Source: Akebia trifoliata
Taxonomy: Eukaryota; Streptophyta; Magnoliopsida; Ranunculales; Lardizabalaceae
DNA: 64,000 bases
Assembly: GCA_017979445.1 (NCBI GenBank)
Contig: CM030709.1
Coordinates: 3,941,001-4,005,000, forward strand
Reading direction: 5' to 3'
The translations under genes were made by a program, and so were the position numbers. A model generated the notes under the pieces. It made no database searches. It worked only from the letters and a program-made list of their open reading frames with translations, and was not told the origin of the DNA. Of the stretch, positions 33,575-44,545 are shown one piece after another; the first letter of the stretch is position 1; every line of letters starts with the position of its first letter.

Positions 33575-34870
33575 AATATTTCACTATTCAAATTAATTCC
33601 AAAAACGGTAAATTACTATTTTTTGAAAATAAATTTTTTTTTTTTTACCTAATTTTTCTTACTCAAAATACCCTTCTCTCTCTTTTTCTTTTTTAATATA
33701 AAAAAAAAACACTTTCCTTAATAAGATAGTAAGATTTGAAACCTGAGTAAAAGGTACGTGTTGCTCAAATGGATTACCACAGCAACAAGCTGACACCACA
33801 GCCCTCTTAATTTGATCGAAAAACTAATATTAAAAAAAACAAAATTCTTTTGAGCTTGATCCAAGCTTTTGCAAATGGACGGCTAGTCAACCCCCAAAAC
33901 TTAAAATTCAAATTCAACAGCGAAAAATAACTTCTTTCAGAATTTTTTATTCTTTATTTTCAAATTTTCATAGAATTTTATTCGCTACAACCCTGAACCA
34001 TCGGATCATGTATTTGGATGCCACAAGGTAGTTTGAAGGACAACACTTCTTCATGTTTTTCTTCTCTACCTGTTGTGGCCACCATTAAAGAATTTAGAGG
34101 ACAAAATTCTATGAACTTTGAAAAAGGAAATTTTCGAAAAAAGTTATTTTTCACAGTTGTATTTTAAATTTAAGTTTGAGATCGAGTTCGCTAGCCTCAA
34201 AAGAAATTGTTTTTTTTTTTTTTTTTTTTTTTTTGATTTGAGTTTATTGAAGAAATTTAAAGTGTTGTGGTGTTGAATTGCTGATGTGGTAATCTTCTTC
34301 TTCTTCTTCTCCGCCTATTGTGGCCTTCCTTGGACTTACTTTTTGGCATTCAAAAACATGATCCGGAGATTCTGGGTTGTAGGGGACAAAATTCTATGAA
34401 CTTTAAAAGAAAAAAAATTGTGAAATAAGTTATTTTTTGCCGTTGAATTTTAATTTTAAGAATGGGAGTTCGCTAATCGTCCATTTTCAAAAGCTTTGAT
34501 CAAGCTCAAAAGAAATTATTTTATTCATTTATTTATTTTTGAAACAGAGTTTTTCGATGAAATTTAGAGGGTTGTAATGTCAGATTGCTGATGTGGTAAT
34601 CTATTTGAGCAAACTGGCCCTTTGTAAGGCTTCAAATCTTACTATGTTAGTAAGAAAGGTGTTTAAAAAAAAGTGAAGAGGGTTTTGTATATAAAAATTT
34701 ATCAAAACATGTTCATTTTTAATACTATTTCGATAAAAATAAATATATATATATATATATTTTAAAAATTAAAAATTATTATTTTTGGCATTAATTTGAA
34801 TAGTGCACCATTTTGTGAACAAATCCTTTTTTTGTGCTCCGTTTTGAGAATTTTCTCACAATTTTTTGAG
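33575..34870. mobile_element. Nested palindromic element, copy B
   Basis: Counterpart of 18230-19430: outer arms TCACTATTCAAATTAATTCC and AATAGTGCACCATTTTG, inner arms CACTTTCCTTAATAAGATAG and TTAGTAAGAAAGGTG. It carries a (TTC)n run near 34296 and a (TA)n run near 34745. Confidence 0.6.
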
Positions 34871-36366
34871 GTAAAAACCAAGATTTTTTTTTAGAACGGA
34901 GGAAGAAATCCAAGTATTTAGGCACAAGATTGAAGAATTGAAATATGTAGAAATTTTGTGAAAAAACAAGGTTTTATAACAAAAAGATTGAAAGATGAGG
35001 GACTTTTTACCATTTCAATCATAGTGACAATGTTGGGATTTGGGAATAATTCGGGAGGGAAAAAATCGGCTAAATTGGAAAGAAATAAAAAATAAAAAAG
35101 GATACTATTACTCATGAACAATATGGAGTTGTGTAGTTTTCACATTTTAAACATAGAATTAAACACAATAATGAATTTTATATTATCAAATAATTAAATA
35201 TAATATAAAATTACGAATTAATCGTGTCTGCTTCAAAAGATGGGAGAATTGTCACTAGTAATTTCAAAAAGCATAGAAGATCACAACCAAGAGTGAAATT
35301 CATCAGTTTCAAACTGTAGAAGGTATCTCAAAAATCCACCAATACCTGAAGTGGTAGATTTTAGTTTTAAAACTCGAATATTCAACTCAAAACTCAGCCA
35401 ATTAAGCTGACTTGATTGGATTTTGAGGTGATTCTCTCCCAAAACTCAATGGAGCCCATTCGTTGAATCTCAAGAAATCAATGAGCCAATTCATTAACTC
35501 AATCGAGTCAACTAGAAAATCACCAAGAAGTGAAGTAAAAAAGAACAAGAGAGAAAGTGGAAAAGAGGGAGCAAGAGAATAAGACATTAAGAGAAGAAAC
35601 TTAAAAAAAACTTTGAGACAGAGAAAGAAAATAGGCGCTAGAGAAATAGTTTGAACGCGGTTGGGGGGGAGTGAGAGATATAAAAATGATTTTATTTATA
35701 ATAATAAAATGAAATAAAAAAAGGAATCCTTAAATAAGAAAATGGGTTCTCCTTAGAAGGGGAAGAATAAGATTAAGAAATAGAAATATTTGACGTTCAT
35801 TTATTCTTATTGATTTGTTATACTTAATTTCATTAATTTATGTGCAATAAGGAAAAGTTTGTTGTAATGAAAGTTAACATTTTTGTGGAGGGCTTTTTGG
35901 ATTTTCACTCCTCAAGATAAGTATTATACCTTGATGATGGCTTTTGTCTTGATTAAGAGACTTTTCTTCAACTCTTCTTGAACTTAGAGCAGTAAAAGAA
36001 ATTAAGGTTGAAGGAAGAGGCCCTATTGTCGTGCTTACCAAAGATCTTTCGAAGATTTAGTTAGTAAAACAATGATGATCTAGAGAGAATGAAAGGTTTA
36101 GATGGAAAAGATGATGAATAGTGAAATTACAGAGAAGACTTTGTTTTTACTTGAGTGAGTAGTGTTCCTTTTTTTTTTCTCCACCTTCTCTCAGTTTTTG
36201 AGAGGGGGTTTTATAGTTCAAGTCCTAGGACAAGTATCACCACACGGTTGGTCCAGGTGTAGTGCCACGTGAGGTATGAGTTGGATGGAGACTGCTGACT
36301 CTCACATTGGATTTTGTGCGTATATCTTATTAATTCTAATACTTGAGTTTAATTAATAGTGTTTCA

Positions 36367-36976
36367 CCTAGGAGTGTTAATGGGTAAGTTCTAGTTTAAT
36401 TCTTAAAGAATTTAGAATCATAACCATTATATTAGTTAGGCTCCAAAATAAATGGAATCAAAACTAGAACTGGAACCGCCAAAAATCACGAATACTCATC
36501 GGTTTTGATTCTCAAGAATCGAATGAAAAAAAAGGTATTTCAAATCATTACAACAAATTTTTTCCTTTAAAAAATTTACATATTATCAACAAAATTATTA
36601 ACTTAGTTATAATTTGTTATACTAAAGATACAAATTAATGATCTTTTTCAAAAGTTAAAATTTTATCTTTGTTAAAAGTAATAAATTTTTAGAAGAATAA
36701 CTCATTTTAAGCTTTAATCGATAATTTATACAAAAAATTGAAGAATTGTATATAACATGCATTTATTTTGAAATAAAAAATGCCTTAAAGCATCTATAGT
36801 GTGGAAATAAATAACATAATAAATCGGTTCCGGGTACCCATTGGATAGAACCTAACGGTTACGATTTCTATCGGTTCGATTCCATTTTAGATTCCAATAA
36901 AACGTTATCCGGAATAAGGGTTTTCGATTCTAATTCCGATTCGATTTTGGTTAAATAAGTACCCATTAACACCTCT
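36367..36976. mobile_element. Older copy of the GTCAATGGGT-type element
   Basis: Matches 22089-22757 at the same place in the duplicated segment, with ends AGTGTTAATGGGTAAGTTC and GTACCCATTAACACCTCT. Confidence 0.5.
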
Positions 36977-37746
36977 AGTTTCAATACAATCAATATTAGA
37001 TTAATATGATTAATTGTTTGGGGGTGGGTGAGTCAGGGAGTGTCACCCTAACCTCAATTTTAACAAGTATCAGAGAATATTACATTTAAGGAGAAGATTT
37101 GGCATAGGAGAATGTTCAAATATCATAAAATTCTTTGTCTTATTCGGACTATGATTTCTGAATCGAACAGGACATTTTACCGATCTGATGGAAGATTCTA
37201 TTATTTGAAGCTTGTTCATTTCTTGTTCAAATTGTCCTAGTTGGTGAACTTTTGTATTGTTCCATGAATTCAACAGTCAGCTCGCTTAATATCATCCTAT
37301 CAGGTATGCTATGTAAGTTGGAGTGGGTTTCAGCTTTGCCTACCGACCATTCTTAACTTTGACTAGACCTCAAATTTCTTGCTTTGGCTTTTAATGATCC
37401 TGTGGCGCTTGTGCTTTAAACTCGTTATTTGATTCTAGGCCTATCTAATCCCCAAGGACGCATGTCCTTATTCCTTAACACACAACATGACAAAAATAGT
37501 CTCCACATTTTCCAAATTATCCTATTTTATTTTCGATAGAAGTTAACATTGTACATAAATTTTATTGCCATTCCAACTTTTACAAGTAACACATCAATTT
37601 ATGAAAATGGATATAGCACACTAAATAAAAATAAATACACACCAAATAATTCTCTCTCAACAATTTTCGAAGGAAAACACTACTAGTGAATCACACTAGA
37701 AAATAAATCTCAATAAGGCGTATCAGTTCCATAGTCTTCTTGGGGA

Positions 37747-39246
37747 TTAGGGGTACTTACCCTCCATGGCCTTCTTGTCTTGGATGGACAGATTCATGAT
37801 ATCTTGGATCAAGAGTTTCATGTTGAAGTGAGAAGAGCCATCCTCTTCCATCGCTTTCCTTGCCATCACCCCAAGCTCTTTTGCTCTTTTCCTTCTCTCT
37901 TCTCCTTCTTCACCAACATCCATTAGTTTCTTTATAGCCTCCTCAACATCTGACTTCTTCGCCAACACTCCAACCTTCTCTTCATCTCCCCACAAAACAG
38001 GTTCACTAACCCCAACCCTTACTCCAATCCCCAAAACTTGTACAATCAGCTTCTCATTTAAGAATTGCTCAGCAAACATAGGCCAAGTAATCATTGGAAC
38101 CCCTGCACACACTCCTTCCAATGTCGAATTCCAACCGCAATGCGTTAAGAATCCTCCAATCGATCGGTGTGACAATATCAGTACTTGTGGTGCCCATCCC
38201 CAAATTACTAGACCCCTATCTTTGTTCCTCTCTACAAATCCATCTTCAGAAAACCATTTCTCTAATTCCGAGTATTGTTCGCCGCCTTTGATCACCCAAA
38301 CAAATGAGCATTTCGATGCTTCTAAACCCAATCCAATCTCTATCAATTGTGAAGGAATTAAGCGAGAGAGACTTCCTAGACAAACATAAACGACGGAATT
38401 TGGCTCCTTCAAATCAAGCCAATTCAAACAATGCTTGTCTTCAATTGCCGACTTATTACCTCTCTCAGCTTTATCTAACACATCCTTGTTACATAGAGAA
38501 ACTGGACCAATACACCACGACTTGTTCTGTTTTGCCTTGTGGAATTCCTCGACGTATCTAAGCTCCAAATCATTGAAACTATTTACCACCACACCGTATG
38601 CAGATAATTCGGCGTCTTCTATCTTTTTGCAATAATCTTTGAATTCTTTCGAGCGTAGATATACGAAGTCCGGTAGCTGGGCCTTTGTTACCTCAATTCG
38701 ATCAGGCAAGCCTGGCACAATGAAAGGCTCCGAATTAGAAGTGACACTCTCAAGATCTTTGTAGTGGATTATATTGTGACAGCACAATAGAGAGAAACAA
38801 GAAAAACCGTGGAAGACAAGCCTTGGAATTCGAAATTTCTGAGCTGTCTCATTCGTCCAGGGAAAAACAAAATCAGAAATTAAACAACTCGGGACGGGTT
38901 TTAATTCTGCGAGTGATTGTTCTAATGGTTGTTGAAGCATTGTAATTGCTAATAGGAAATTTTTTAACAAGTCTCGCGAAGGGACAGTGTCCATGTTTTC
39001 GATTCCCTCAGGTAATCCTGCTTCTTTCCATGGGAATTGAAGTTGGAGAAGTCGAATTGGGAGACCAGAATCAACGGCACGATTGATTATCGATTTGAAG
39101 CGTAAGCCATTGAGGGGTGTGGTGACTATGGTGACAGTCACACCATGCTCGGCAAAGAGCCTAGCCATGTCGATCATTGGGATCATATGGCCTTGGGCCA
39201 ATTGAGGAAACAAAATGAAATGAAGTTGGTGGCATTGTGGAGCCAT
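37747..39246 (-). CDS. UDP-glycosyltransferase, UGT73 type, copy 3, intact
   Basis: A single exon of 499 residues, MAPQCHQLHF to MEGKYP. Catalytic His20 (AQGHMIPM), D125 (LISD) and the full PSPG box at 351-394 ending FAEQ are present. Very close to copy 2, with the same C terminus (NLSIQDKKAMEGKYP). From about residue 250 to 410 it instead shares private changes with copy 4: SLSRL, KCSFVW, WFSED, NKDRG, HRSIGG and FAEQ where copy 2 has SLCRL, KCPFVW, WLSED, NKDMG, HRAIGG and FTEQ. This points to gene conversion between copies 3 and 4. The shared Ser/Phe/Arg changes are near the donor domain and could alter activity, but the effect is unknown. Cytosolic enzyme; acceptor unknown. Confidence 0.94.
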   Translation of the reverse strand: MAPQCHQLHFILFPQLAQGHMIPMIDMARLFAEHGVTVTIVTTPLNGLRFKSIINRAVDSGLPIRLLQLQFPWKEAGLPEGIENMDTVPSRDLLKNFLLAITMLQQPLEQSLAELKPVPSCLISDFVFPWTNETAQKFRIPRLVFHGFSCFSLLCCHNIIHYKDLESVTSNSEPFIVPGLPDRIEVTKAQLPDFVYLRSKEFKDYCKKIEDAELSAYGVVVNSFNDLELRYVEEFHKAKQNKSWCIGPVSLCNKDVLDKAERGNKSAIEDKHCLNWLDLKEPNSVVYVCLGSLSRLIPSQLIEIGLGLEASKCSFVWVIKGGEQYSELEKWFSEDGFVERNKDRGLVIWGWAPQVLILSHRSIGGFLTHCGWNSTLEGVCAGVPMITWPMFAEQFLNEKLIVQVLGIGVRVGVSEPVLWGDEEKVGVLAKKSDVEEAIKKLMDVGEEGEERRKRAKELGVMARKAMEEDGSSHFNMKLLIQDIMNLSIQDKKAMEGKYP

Positions 39247-39302
39247 TGTGGGATGGATGGATGGATCACGTCTAAGTGGTTAGAGTTTTTGGGTTTGTGA
39301 GT

Positions 39303-39311
39303 GTTTTATAA
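39303..39311 (-). promoter_or_regulatory. TATA box of UGT copy 3
   Basis: Minus-strand TTATAAAAC about 57 bp before the ATG, followed by the shared leader motif with CCCTCTTT. Confidence 0.6.
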
Positions 39312-39654
39312 GGGTAAAAAGAGGGGACAAAGGTTGTAGGTGTACGTAAGCTCAAACGTTAGCATTGGAGTTAATTTACTTATTTGGACTATTGTCTCGC
39401 ATCATTGTATTTAGTACTTGTTTTCATATAATTGAAACCCTTTCCTTGATAATGAGTAAAAAGGGCCTTACAAATCTCAAGGACTTGATTTACAAAACTC
39501 GAGGACTTCTTGACAATGGATGAGGCTTGGGAAGGCCTTTTTTACTCACCATCTTAATAAGGCTACTCAGACTACATTTTTCTTGGGAATCTTTAGGGTG
39601 TCAATCGTTTGTTTAAGGACGAGGCAACAAAATCCAAAGAGTAATTATAATCTG

Positions 39655-40015
39655 ATTCCCTCACATTTCATCAGGATACACAATTGCACATATTTATGGG
39701 GATGTGCAGTTCTGTATCCCGACGCATAAAGTCTTTGGTTTTAGCACACCCCACATCAGGTGAGTATTTTGAGTATGCCATGTGGGAAGTCAGATCATCA
39801 CGACTCAAATCCAAATCATGGTTTTTTTTAAAGACTCATAATTTTCTGAGGCTTCCCTTTGACATATGCCACCAACACATAATCGTAGATCATTTACCCT
39901 GGTATACACATAACCAAAAATATTTTTCTTGTGTATCCTGAGGCAAATGATCTACAGTTCTGTGATGGGGGGCGTATGTCAAAGGTGGGCATCAGATTAT
40001 CATGACTCTTTTTTA
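39655..40015. repeat. Pair of palindromic elements upstream of UGT copy 3
   Basis: Counterpart of 31030-31400, centred on GCACATATTTATGGGGATGTG and TCCTGAGGCAAATGATCTAC. Confidence 0.65.
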
Positions 40016-40146
40016 AATTCCACATCTTGTATCAACGCACAAATACAAACTACAAAATTGACTTATCCGAGCTGCCTCGTCTTATTTGAGTTAAATTGTT
40101 TAAATAAATAATTTTAAAATGAAAAACACTTCCTTACTATCTTATT

Positions 40147-40515
40147 CAAGAGCAGAGCCAAGATTTTCTTATAGTGGAGGCAAACCATGATTACTTGTTT
40201 AGTTGAAGAACTTGAAGATGAATGGTTTTAGGGAGGAATTTAGAGGTTTTTGGTTAGAAGTTGAAGAAAATGATATTTAGATCCTTTCCAATTAGTATAT
40301 CAAAAGACACGGTCAAGAGGCAATGTCATCAACAAAAAATTGAAAGGGGAAGGGGGGGCACAAAAATTGAAGGGAGGTGAGGGTGTGAGGGCAAATGGGG
40401 AGAGAGGTGAGGAACTAGGGACAAATGGGGCACGTAATTAGTTGAAAATATATGAGTGTCTTGAAATTCTATAGGGGCAATTGCCCCCACCAACTCCTTA
40501 CTAGCTCTGCCCCTA
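40147..40515. mobile_element. hAT-like MITE, 369 bp, inserted in another repeat
   Basis: Ends CAAGAGCAGAGCC and, inverted, TAGGGGCAGAGCTAG. The flanks ATCTTATT (40139-40146) and ATCTGATT (40516-40523) match at 7 of 8 bases, the 8-bp duplication of hAT elements. The host repeat is uninterrupted (CTTCCTTACTATCTGATTAA) at 31510, which confirms the insertion. No transposase. Confidence 0.82.
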
Positions 40516-40999
40516 ATCTGATTAATATTTCAAATCTTATTGAGAGTCATTGAACTTAAATGGATTCTCAAATGGGCAATCAAACACCTCAGCCATCTTC
40601 ATTTCACGGACAAACTCAGATAAAAAATCAATTGGGTTTGATCCTAGGTTTTTGAAAATAAATGACTACTAAACTCCCAAATTTAAAATTAAACGATGGA
40701 AAATTTCCTTTATTAAGTTTTTGTTTTGTTTTTTAAGTTCATAGAATTTTGCACTCTACATCTCAGTGATATTGGGTCATGTTTTGGATGCTACAAGGCG
40801 AGCTCAACACCCTAATTAAGTAAGATTTGAAATCTGCGATTTGAAACCAATGACATGCCTCCTTTGACCTCAATTATTTTAAGTCCTACATATAACTATC
40901 TAGAGCCAACCTAATTCTACCCCAATAACTGTTTTTCTATTGAAAGGTTTCACAAGGATAATTCACCTTAGGTCCAACATATATGACATATGTAAGATA

Positions 41000-41211
41000 C
41001 TATTCCTAATCTCTACCACAACCTTCTATACATCACAACTTCTCATTATAGATAAGATATTATTCCTAATATCTACAACAACCTTCTATACATCACAACT
41101 TCTCATTAAACCTTCTATACATCACAACTTCTCATTATAGATAAGATATTATTCCTAATCTCTACCACAACCTTCTATACATCACAACTTCTCATTATAG
41201 ATAAGATACAT
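41000..41211. repeat. Local tandem expansion, 3-4 partial units
   Basis: The units share TATTCCTAATCTCTACCACA, CTTCTATACATCACAACTTC and ATTATAGATAAGATA, at a period of about 60 bp with one shortened unit. The matching flank of copy 2 (near 32030-32095) has a single unit, so the expansion followed the duplication. Confidence 0.8.
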
Positions 41212-41743
41212 GGAATATGATTCAATGTATCTCATGTACCATATTATCATATACTCTAATGGTTCCAATTTCTACTCTTAAGCCTTGGATTGCACATGTT
41301 ATCATGGTTTTAAAACTCGGTTAAAATTATGTATTAATATATATATTTATATGTAAATAATTATAATTCTCTTTATATAAAATAAGGTAGGTTAGAAGAT
41401 GATTAGTCTCAAGATCCTATTTCTATTTAGATAATAAATACTTAAATTATAAAAAGGTACAAAACTTTGATTGACTTGGACAAGTTTTATTGATTTGACA
41501 AAGATTTTCAAAATATCATCAAAGTCATCTTGTTTGTCAAAACTAGTTCTTGGGGCAATATCGAGATGACTCGGGCAAGTTATCTAGGTCTCGGACGAGA
41601 TTTGAAACCATGCATATTATGAACTTATGATTACATTTACATTAATGCCATACAAAATCCTAACATGCAATTACGACGATACCTTTCCATGTAACTATCA
41701 TAGTTACAACATTAATGTGATTAAAGTTTATAGATGACCTCTC

Positions 41744-43236
41744 TCACTTATCCTCCATAGTCTTCTTGTCTTGGATGGACAGATTCTTGATATCTTGGAT
41801 CAAGAGTTTCATGTTGAAGTGAGAAGAGCCATCCTCTTCCATTGCTGTCCTTGCCATCACCCCAAGCTCTTTTGCTCTTTTCCTTCTCTCTTCTCCTTCT
41901 TCACTAACATCCATTAGTTTCTTTATAGCCTTCTCAACATCTGACTTTTTCACCAACACTCCAACCTTCTCTTCATCTCCCCACATAACAGGTTCACTAA
42001 CCCCAACCCTTACTCCAATCCCCAAAACTTGTACAATCAGCTTCTCATTTAAGAATTGCTCTGCAAACATAGGCCAAGTTATCATTGGAACCCCTGCACA
42101 CACTCCTTCCAATGTCGAATTCCAACCGCAATGCGTTAAGAATCCTCCAATCGATCGGTGTGACAATATCAGTACTTGTGGTGCCCATCCCCAAATTACT
42201 AGACCCCTATCTTTGTTCCTCTCTACAAATCCATCTTCAGAAAACCATTTCTCTAGTTCCGAGTATTGTTCGCCGCCTTTGATCACCCAAACAAATGAGC
42301 ATTTCGATGCTTCTAAACCCAATCCAATCTCTATCAATTGTGAAGGAATTAAGCGAGAGAGACTTCCTAGACAAACATAAACGACCGAATTTGGCTCTTT
42401 CGAGTCAAGCCAATTCAAACAATGCTTGTCTTCAATTGCCGACTTATTACCTCTCTCAGCTTTATCTAACACATCCTTGTTACATAGAGAAACTGGACCG
42501 ATACACCACACCTTGTTCTGTTTCGCCTTCTGGTATTCCTCGATGTATCTAAGCTCCAAATCATTGAAACTATTTACCACTACACCGTATGTGGTTAATT
42601 CAGCCGCTTTTATCTGTTCTACCAAATCTTTGAAATCCATCGAGCGCAGATTTACGGTGTTTGGTAGCTGGGGCTTTGTTACCTCAATTCGATCGGGCAA
42701 GCCTGGCACGACGAAAGGCTCTGAATCGGAGGTGACACACTCAAGGACCTTGTAATGGAGTATATTGTGACTGCACAATAGAGAGAAACAAGAAGTTCCA
42801 TGGAAAACAAGTCTTGGAATTTGAAATTTCCGTGCTGTCTCAGTAGTCCACGGAAAAACAAAATCAGAAATTAAACAACTCGGGACAGGTTTTAACTCTG
42901 CGAGCGATTGTTCTAATGGTTGTTGAAGCATAATAGTTGCTAAAATGAAACTTTTCATCAAGTCTCGCGAAGGGAGAGTGTCTACGTTTTCAATTCTCTC
43001 TGGTAATCCTGCTTCTTTCCATGGGAATTGAAGTTGGAGAAGTCGAATTGGGAGGCCAGATTGGATGGAGCGATCGATTATCGATTTGAAGCGTAAGGCG
43101 TTGAGTGGTGTGGTGACTATGGTGACAATCACACCATGCTCGGCAAAGAGTCTGGCCATGTCAACTATGGGGATCATGTGGCCTGGGCCATATGAGGAAA
43201 CAAAATGAAGTGAAGCTGGTGGAGTTGTGAAGCCAT
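41744..43236 (-). pseudogene. UGT copy 4: N-terminal 1-nt deletion; 477-codon residual frame
   Basis: The ancestral start (43234-43236) reads MASQLHQLHFILFPHMAQ and then shifts frame into an early TGA, because one base is missing in the stretch CAAGGC of the other copies (here CAGGCC, near 43184). The main frame reopens at ATG 43175-43177, the Met directly after the catalytic His of GHMIP. The 477-residue frame therefore lacks the first beta strand and the catalytic His, although the Asp (LISD) and the full PSPG box remain. No in-frame ATG lies close upstream. Either a pseudogene, a non-catalytic protein, or a sequencing error. The central region is nearly identical to copy 3. Its C-terminal part (VLVKKSDVEKAIKKL, MARTAMEE) agrees with the fragment at 32677. 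The TATA box is kept. Confidence 0.85.
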
Positions 43237-43286
43237 TGTGGGGATTGATTATGTCTAAAGTGGTAAGAGTTGTTGGGCTGGTGAGT

Positions 43287-43295
43287 GTTTTATAA
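43287..43295 (-). promoter_or_regulatory. TATA box of UGT copy 4
   Basis: Minus-strand TTATAAAAC about 52 bp before the ancestral ATG. It stays intact although the gene is broken. Confidence 0.55.
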
Positions 43296-43719
43296 TTGTA
43301 GAAAGAGGGGACAAAGGTTGTAGGTGCGTAAGCTCAAACGTTAGCATTGGAGTTTTTTTCTATTATGTACTTATTTATTTGGACTTTTGTCTCAAATCAC
43401 CGTAATTAGTCCTTGTTTTCAGGGATACATTTTTTTAGAACTTAGAAGAGAACATTTCCTTACTAAGATGGGGAGAAAAAAAAGGCCTTACTAAGCCTCA
43501 TCCATCGTCAACAAATAGACCTCAAGATGCGTAGAAGAAGATCTCAAGTTTTATTACAAATCTCAAGGACTTGATTTACAAATCTCTAGGATTTCTTCGA
43601 TGATGGATGAGGGTTAGTAAGGCCTGTTTTACTCACTATCTTGGGAATCTTTAGGGTATCAACCGTATGTTTAAAGAAGAAGCTAACAAAATCCAAAGAG
43701 TAATGATAATCATACTCCC

Positions 43720-44070
43720 CAATGTTTCATCAGGATACACAATTGCACATATTTATGGGGATGAGCGATTTTGTATCCCGATGCATAAAGTCTATGGTTT
43801 TGGCACACCCCACGTCAGGTGAGTATTTTGAGTATGCCACGTGGGGAGTTAGATCATCACGACTCAAATCCAAATCATGTTTTTTTTTAAAGACTTATGA
43901 TTTGCTGACACCTCCCTCTGACATACTCCCCCAACACAGAACCTTAGATCATTTACCCTGGGATACACATAACCATAAATCTTTTTCTTGTGTATCCTGA
44001 GGCAAATAATCTATGGCTCTGTGATGGGGGCGTATGTCAAAAGTGGGTATTAGATTATCACGACTCTTTT
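43720..44070. repeat. Pair of palindromic elements upstream of UGT copy 4
   Basis: Counterpart of 31030-31400 and 39655-40015, with GCACATATTTATGGGGATGAG and TCCTGAGGCAAATAATCTATG. Confidence 0.65.
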
Positions 44071-44184
44071 TTAAATTCCACATCTTGTATCGACACACAA
44101 ATACAAACTACAAACTTGACTTGTCTGAGCTGCCTCATCTTATTTGAGTTAAATTGTTTAAATAAATAATCTTAAAATGAAAAA

Positions 44185-44545
44185 CACTTTTTTACTATTT
44201 GATTAATATTTCAAATCTTACTAAGAGTCATTGAGCTTAAATGGATTCTCAAATTAGCAATCCAACACCTCAACCATCTTCATTTCACGGAAAAACTCAA
44301 ATAAAAATCAATTGGGTTTGATCTTAGGTTTTTGAAAATGGATGACTACTAAACTCCCAAATTTAAAATTAAACGGTGGAAAATATTCTTTATTAAGTTT
44401 GTTTAGTCTTTTAAGTTCATAGAATTTTATCCTCTATGTCTCAGTGATATTGGACCATGTTTTTGGAAGCTAGTCATGCTACAAGGTGAGCTCAACACCC
44501 TAATTAAGTAAGATTTGAAATCTGTGATTTGAAACCAATGACATG
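44185..44545. mobile_element. CTTTCCTTACT foldback family member upstream of copy 4
   Basis: Contains TTTCAAATCTTACTAAGAG, TTTTTGAAAATGGATGAC and AAGTAAGATTTGAAATC, as in 31500-31860. Confidence 0.6.

Larger units (their letters stand above)
32985..39400. repeat. Segmental duplication, copy B (spacer plus UGT copy 3)
   Basis: Collinear with copy A (16990-25730); see that entry for landmarks. The left border falls exactly where the UGT fragment is cut. B lacks four insertions present in A, so it preserves the empty sites. No independent gene is present between 33000 and 37740; the ORFs there are short and unconvincing. Confidence 0.85.

Noticed and set aside
24459..42282. Antisense ORFs of 65 codons (MEPLHTLLPMSN...) repeated opposite the PSPG box in UGT copies 1-4
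   Set aside because: They are frame shadows of a strongly conserved sense sequence in duplicated genes; conservation follows from the sense strand.
12888..43236. Reading the array as a complete biosynthetic gene cluster
   Set aside because: Only UGT genes are present; no P450, cyclase, acyltransferase or transporter was seen between or beside them.
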